A stretch of 8,120 bases of DNA, taken from Myxococcales bacterium. GTDB lineage: Bacteria > Myxococcota_A > Bradymonadia > Bradymonadales > Bradymonadaceae. Where the stretch lies: NCBI GenBank assembly GCA_007120615.1, contig SKNI01000390.1:1-8120 (forward strand), in the 5' to 3' direction. Positions 6,389-8,120 of this stretch are shown in pieces (positions within the stretch are counted from its first letter, which is position 1; every line of letters starts with the position of its first letter). Both the position numbers and the translations under genes were made by a program. Below the pieces are notes generated by a model. The model was not told the DNA's origin, made no database searches, and saw only the letters and a program-made list of their open reading frames with translations.

Positions 6389-8120
6389 ATGACCGACCCG
6401 GACCAAAACGATGTGGCCTCTGACGACTCGTCGGACTCCACGTCTCCCAAGACCGGGGAGAGTTCCGCCGCAAAACGCACCAGCCCCATGGGTATTCTCA
6501 TCCCTGCCAAGAAGAAGTCCCGGTCCCCCGGTGAATCCAAAGGACTGAAACTACCGGCGCCCCCCGCCGCTTCCGAAAAAGAGCCAGCTCCAGAAGATAG
6601 CAGCGCGCAACGCCGAAAGTCGCTCACCGCCCGCCTTCGGGGCCTCTCCAAGACAAAAACCGACGACGATAAAAAGCCCCAGAAATCCACCCTCCTTATG
6701 TTCGGCGTGGACGAGAGCGAAGGCAGTGGGCTGAATGAGGATACAGAAAGCGAGGACTCCGAAGTCATCGAGATCGATGATTTGGAAGTAGAAGAGATAG
6801 AAGAACCTACAAAAATGATCGAAATCGGCGAGTTAGAGGGCGATAAAAAAGAGGAGTTCGAAGGGGAGAAGACCGAGCTCGCCCCGGGCCTGGCCGACTC
6901 CCATCTCCAAGAAGAGTTCAATGTCGAGAAGACAGAACTCGCCCCGGGTCTCTTCGAACCACCGCAGGAGCAGGGACTCAGCGTCGATACGGATCCCGAA
7001 TTTCACCCTCAACCCGAAGGTCTCCGCACCAGCCACTCCCTTCTATCCTCACCTCCCAACCAGGGCGCTGATGTCGCTCGCACTCCCGAGACGCCACCCC
7101 CCAGGCAGCGCCCTGCCGCCGAGGTTCAACCTGCAGACGAGGAATTTGAGGTTGAGAAGACGGAGATCTTTCAGAGTCCCTTCGAAAACGACCCCATTTG
7201 TCCCCGGCTGACCACCCTTGAAGGTCCCACTGCCGGGCAAGAGTTTTTGATCAATCGCATGCGAAGCAGCGTGGGTCGGGGCACCAATAATGTCATCTCC
7301 ATCCCTGATCTGGCGATGAGTCGGCAGCATTTCGAAATCGTGCAGAACCCCGACGAGAGCTATCTGGTTCGAGACATGCGAGCGGTCAACGGCACCGAAT
7401 TAAACGGGGTCAAGATCCTCGAATCCGATCTCTTTCACGGTGATCGGGTCAAGGCTGGAGAGACGGTCTTTCAATTTCTCATCCCCGGCGACGTCCCCGT
7501 TGATAATCGTCAACGACGGCTGATCCCGGCGGCCTCCACGCAGACCGCTACTGGCCATCTCAACCCGGCGTTTTCCGAATACTCAAACAAGCCGGTCGCC
7601 CCTCACAGCGCAGACCGCATTCTCCTTATCGTCATCATCACCGTAGCCCTTCTGTGCATCCCACTGTCGGCATACCTCTTTTACACCCTGGTTCTGGCCG
7701 ATGATCCGGTGGCCACCGAAACCGTCTCCGCCAGCGACTATTATTTTGAAGGGGCTGCCGCACTTCAGAGCCGAGACTGGGATGAAGCCCGGGCCCTCTT
7801 TGGGAAGAGCTACCAGACCGATCCGGAGTTTGGAGAAGTTGAAGCACAACTTGCCCGCATTGACCGAGAACGTCGTGCTCAACGCAGCGTCGAGAGGGCT
7901 CGCCAACCCGCCGGAGACCAGGTGGATGAGGACACCCTCCATGAGCTGAGCATCATCGCCGCAGAGAGCGCATATTACGAGGATGCCCAGTCCCTGCTTC
8001 GCCTCGCCGGCCACGATGAAGCCTACGCCCTCCTATCGCGTGCCCAGCACCAATTCGACGAGGGAGACTTTGATGCCAGCGCCGAGTCCTTAGACCAATT
8101 ACAGGCCATCTCACCGCACC
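6389..8120 (+). CDS. FHA domain protein with membrane helix and TPR-like tail (3' end beyond the window)
   Basis: The frame is open from the ATG at 6389 to the window edge, 577 residues without a stop. Residues 1-270 are low complexity: Ser/Lys/Pro-rich to about 100, then strongly acidic, with three copies of an EEFxxEKTE segment (155-168, 175-188, 251-260). The FHA domain spans about 275-365 and keeps the phospho-threonine-binding residues: Gly-Arg at 296-297 (GRG), Ser311 and His314 (SRQH), and Asn334 (NGT). A single hydrophobic helix lies at 410-436. The tail (about 448-577) looks helical and TPR-like, with repeated patterns such as YYFEGAAALQSRDWDEARALF and AQHQFDEGDFDASAESLDQL. The likely topology puts the FHA domain in the cytoplasm and the tail outside. 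FHA domains bind phospho-threonine partners, so a Ser/Thr kinase is expected elsewhere in the genome. No in-frame upstream start exists after the stop at 6302-6304. The specific role is unknown. Confidence 0.9.
   Translation, partial: MTDPDQNDVASDDSSDSTSPKTGESSAAKRTSPMGILIPAKKKSRSPGESKGLKLPAPPAASEKEPAPEDSSAQRRKSLTARLRGLSKTKTDDDKKPQKSTLLMFGVDESEGSGLNEDTESEDSEVIEIDDLEVEEIEEPTKMIEIGELEGDKKEEFEGEKTELAPGLADSHLQEEFNVEKTELAPGLFEPPQEQGLSVDTDPEFHPQPEGLRTSHSLLSSPPNQGADVARTPETPPPRQRPAAEVQPADEEFEVEKTEIFQSPFENDPICPRLTTLEGPTAGQEFLINRMRSSVGRGTNNVISIPDLAMSRQHFEIVQNPDESYLVRDMRAVNGTELNGVKILESDLFHGDRVKAGETVFQFLIPGDVPVDNRQRRLIPAASTQTATGHLNPAFSEYSNKPVAPHSADRILLIVIITVALLCIPLSAYLFYTLVLADDPVATETVSASDYYFEGAAALQSRDWDEARALFGKSYQTDPEFGEVEAQLARIDRERRAQRSVERARQPAGDQVDEDTLHELSIIAAESAYYEDAQSLLRLAGHDEAYALLSRAQHQFDEGDFDASAESLDQLQAISPH
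6851..7168 (+). repeat. three-copy EEFxxEKTE coding repeat upstream of the FHA domain
   Basis: The segments encode EEFEGEKTELAPGL (6851-6892), EEFNVEKTELAPGL (6911-6952) and EEFEVEKTEI (7139-7168). The first two are spaced exactly 20 codons apart and are close at the DNA level too, differing mainly at third positions, which points to an old duplication kept by selection on the protein. The third lies about 20 residues before the FHA domain and continues as IFQSPF. Each carries one Thr (162, 182, 258) in an acidic setting, a plausible kinase target. Confidence 0.75.

Noticed and set aside
6358..6921. Minus-strand Ser-rich open frame of 187 codons upstream of the kinase
   Set aside because: It is the complement of the acidic linker of the FHA protein (Glu/Asp-rich codons read as Ser/Phe/Leu on the other strand) and is of low complexity.

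Overview
The window carries five protein-coding genes, packed closely with no gap longer than about 135 bases. Four lie on the minus strand and read right to left: a sensor histidine kinase, its NtrC-type sigma-54 response regulator, an ATP-dependent phosphoenolpyruvate carboxykinase (pckA), and a membrane protein joining an HTTM (vitamin K-dependent gamma-carboxylase-like) domain to a DCC/DUF393 thiol-oxidoreductase-like domain. The last gene runs off the left edge. The fifth gene is on the plus strand, diverges from the histidine kinase and runs off the right edge. It encodes a long, acidic, mostly unstructured N-terminus, an FHA domain, one membrane helix and a TPR-like tail. No RNA gene, insertion sequence, integrase or CRISPR array is visible.

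The moderately high GC content, the sigma-54 activator paired with a Cache-type kinase, the HTTM-DCC fusion and the FHA/TPR membrane protein together fit a deltaproteobacterial-type genome, such as Myxococcota or Bradymonadia-like lineages. This is an impression from gene style, not a phylogenetic result. Nothing looks recently acquired; the window reads as ordinary chromosomal sequence.

Layout: 1-1568 HTTM-DCC gene (minus, 3' end missing); a 13-base gap; 1582-3171 pckA (minus); 3172-3303 a spacer with candidate promoters and a 16-bp near-palindrome; 3304-4707 response regulator (minus); 4708-4751 a short spacer; 4752-6263 histidine kinase (minus); 6264-6388 a divergent control region with a good sigma-70-type promoter facing right; 6389-8120 FHA protein (plus, 3' end missing).

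The kinase and regulator should form one phosphorelay acting on sigma-54 RNA polymerase. pckA and the HTTM-DCC gene are probably co-transcribed. Whether the two-component system controls pckA is unknown, since no clear sigma-54 promoter is visible upstream of pckA. The most interesting signal is in the FHA protein: three copies of an EEFxxEKTE-type segment precede the FHA domain, and the last (EKTEIF) resembles the phospho-threonine segment that the FHA domains of GarA and OdhI bind within the same protein. This suggests an FHA switch set by phosphorylation.
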